Part shown: positions 5,450 through 5,597 of the stretch, in pieces
How positions within the stretch are numbered: the stretch's first letter is position 1
How the letters are laid out: every line of letters starts with the position of its first letter
Assembly (NCBI GenBank): GCA_009703975.1
Contig: WLFB01000095.1
Coordinates: 1 to 5,597, forward strand
Reading direction: 5' to 3'
Source of the DNA: Actinomycetota bacterium
Lineage (GTDB): Bacteria > Actinomycetota > Acidimicrobiia > Acidimicrobiales > Ilumatobacteraceae
Length of the DNA: 5,597 bases
The notes under the pieces: model-generated
What the model was told of the DNA's origin: nothing
The model's database searches: none
Seen by the model: the letters and a program-made list of their open reading frames with translations, nothing else
Program-made: the position numbers and the translations under genes

Positions 5450-5597
5450 GGCAACCCAATCCCCGACGACGTCTTTGCCACCAGCAAGCCAATGCGCGTA
5501 GTGCGCGTGCAGACACTTCACTCCGGTGCGTGTGCCTGCAACGCCACCATGTGGTCGCGGCCCGGTGTGGTCTGATGGTATTTGACTATCACGCTCA
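5432..5597 (-). CDS. DUF501 family protein (C-terminal part, runs off the window)
   Basis: Translating the minus strand from the right edge gives 54 residues in frame before TAG (5432-5434). The start of the gene lies beyond base 5597. The segment contains PHGGVAGTRTGVKCLHAHYA followed by HWLAGGKDVVGDWVAKRLAV. The GVKCLHAHxA block with its Cys and His residues is the hallmark of DUF501 proteins, a family of unknown function common in Actinomycetota (M. tuberculosis Rv1025). The family usually sits between an FtsB-like septum-formation protein and ppx, so ftsB and eno probably lie beyond the right edge. The gap to ppx is 40 bases on the same strand, so co-transcription is likely. The identification rests on a short but characteristic stretch. 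Confidence 0.85.
   Translation of the reverse strand, partial: ERDSQIPSDHTGPRPHGGVAGTRTGVKCLHAHYAHWLAGGKDVVGDWVAKRLAV

Noticed and set aside
1..5597. CRISPR arrays, tRNA or rRNA genes, insertion sequences, integrases, toxin-antitoxin or phage-defence modules
   Set aside because: None is seen. Every gene is housekeeping-like or a single orphan, spacers are under about 40 bases, and there is no repeated spacer structure or mobile-element end. No novel multi-gene system can be supported here.

Overview
This window looks like a plain chromosomal segment from an actinobacterium (Actinomycetota). The best evidence is at the right end. There the C-terminus of a DUF501 protein, with its GVKCLHAHYA motif, is followed by a short Ppx/GppA phosphatase on the same strand. 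That pair is a familiar actinobacterial arrangement, as in the Mycobacterium tuberculosis eno - ftsB-like - Rv1025 - Rv1026 cluster. Base composition is moderate by eye, gaps between genes are only 17-40 bases, and several genes lack a Shine-Dalgarno sequence. All this suggests a compact, possibly aquatic lineage such as freshwater or marine Acidimicrobiia or Nanopelagicales. The lineage is an inference; no rRNA or marker gene is present to fix it.

Layout, left to right: (1) bases 3-35 may hold the last codons of a rightward gene that runs off the left edge; (2) a leftward major facilitator superfamily transporter, 36-1262; (3) a rightward PfkB-family sugar/nucleoside kinase of the bacterial adenosine-kinase type, 1290-2339, divergent from the transporter across 27 bases; (4) a leftward unrecognised acidic protein of 201 residues, 2357-2962; (5) a rightward crotonase-fold (enoyl-CoA hydratase-like) protein, 2995-3753, divergent from it across 32 bases; (6) a leftward set of DUF501 (partial, 5432-5597), ppx (4468-5391) and a GNAT acetyltransferase (3791-4471), the last two joined by a 4-base ATGA stop/start overlap. 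Two gene pairs converge with 17 and 37 bases between stop codons. No stretch longer than about 40 bases is without a gene. No tRNA, rRNA, CRISPR array, transposase or integrase was seen.

Only DUF501-ppx-GNAT looks like an operon. Ppx would act in polyphosphate or (p)ppGpp phosphate metabolism, and the GNAT protein is probably co-translated with it. The transporter, kinase, acidic protein and crotonase stand alone in alternating orientation and share no evident pathway. I found no previously undescribed multi-gene system. The points most worth a second look are the crotonase-like protein, which lacks both catalytic glutamates of enoyl-CoA hydratase; the DUF501/ppx junction, with overlapping perfect inverted repeats on the stop codon; a tandem 17-base repeat across the crotonase stop codon; and the compact divergent start regions, which have no Shine-Dalgarno and may give leaderless transcripts.
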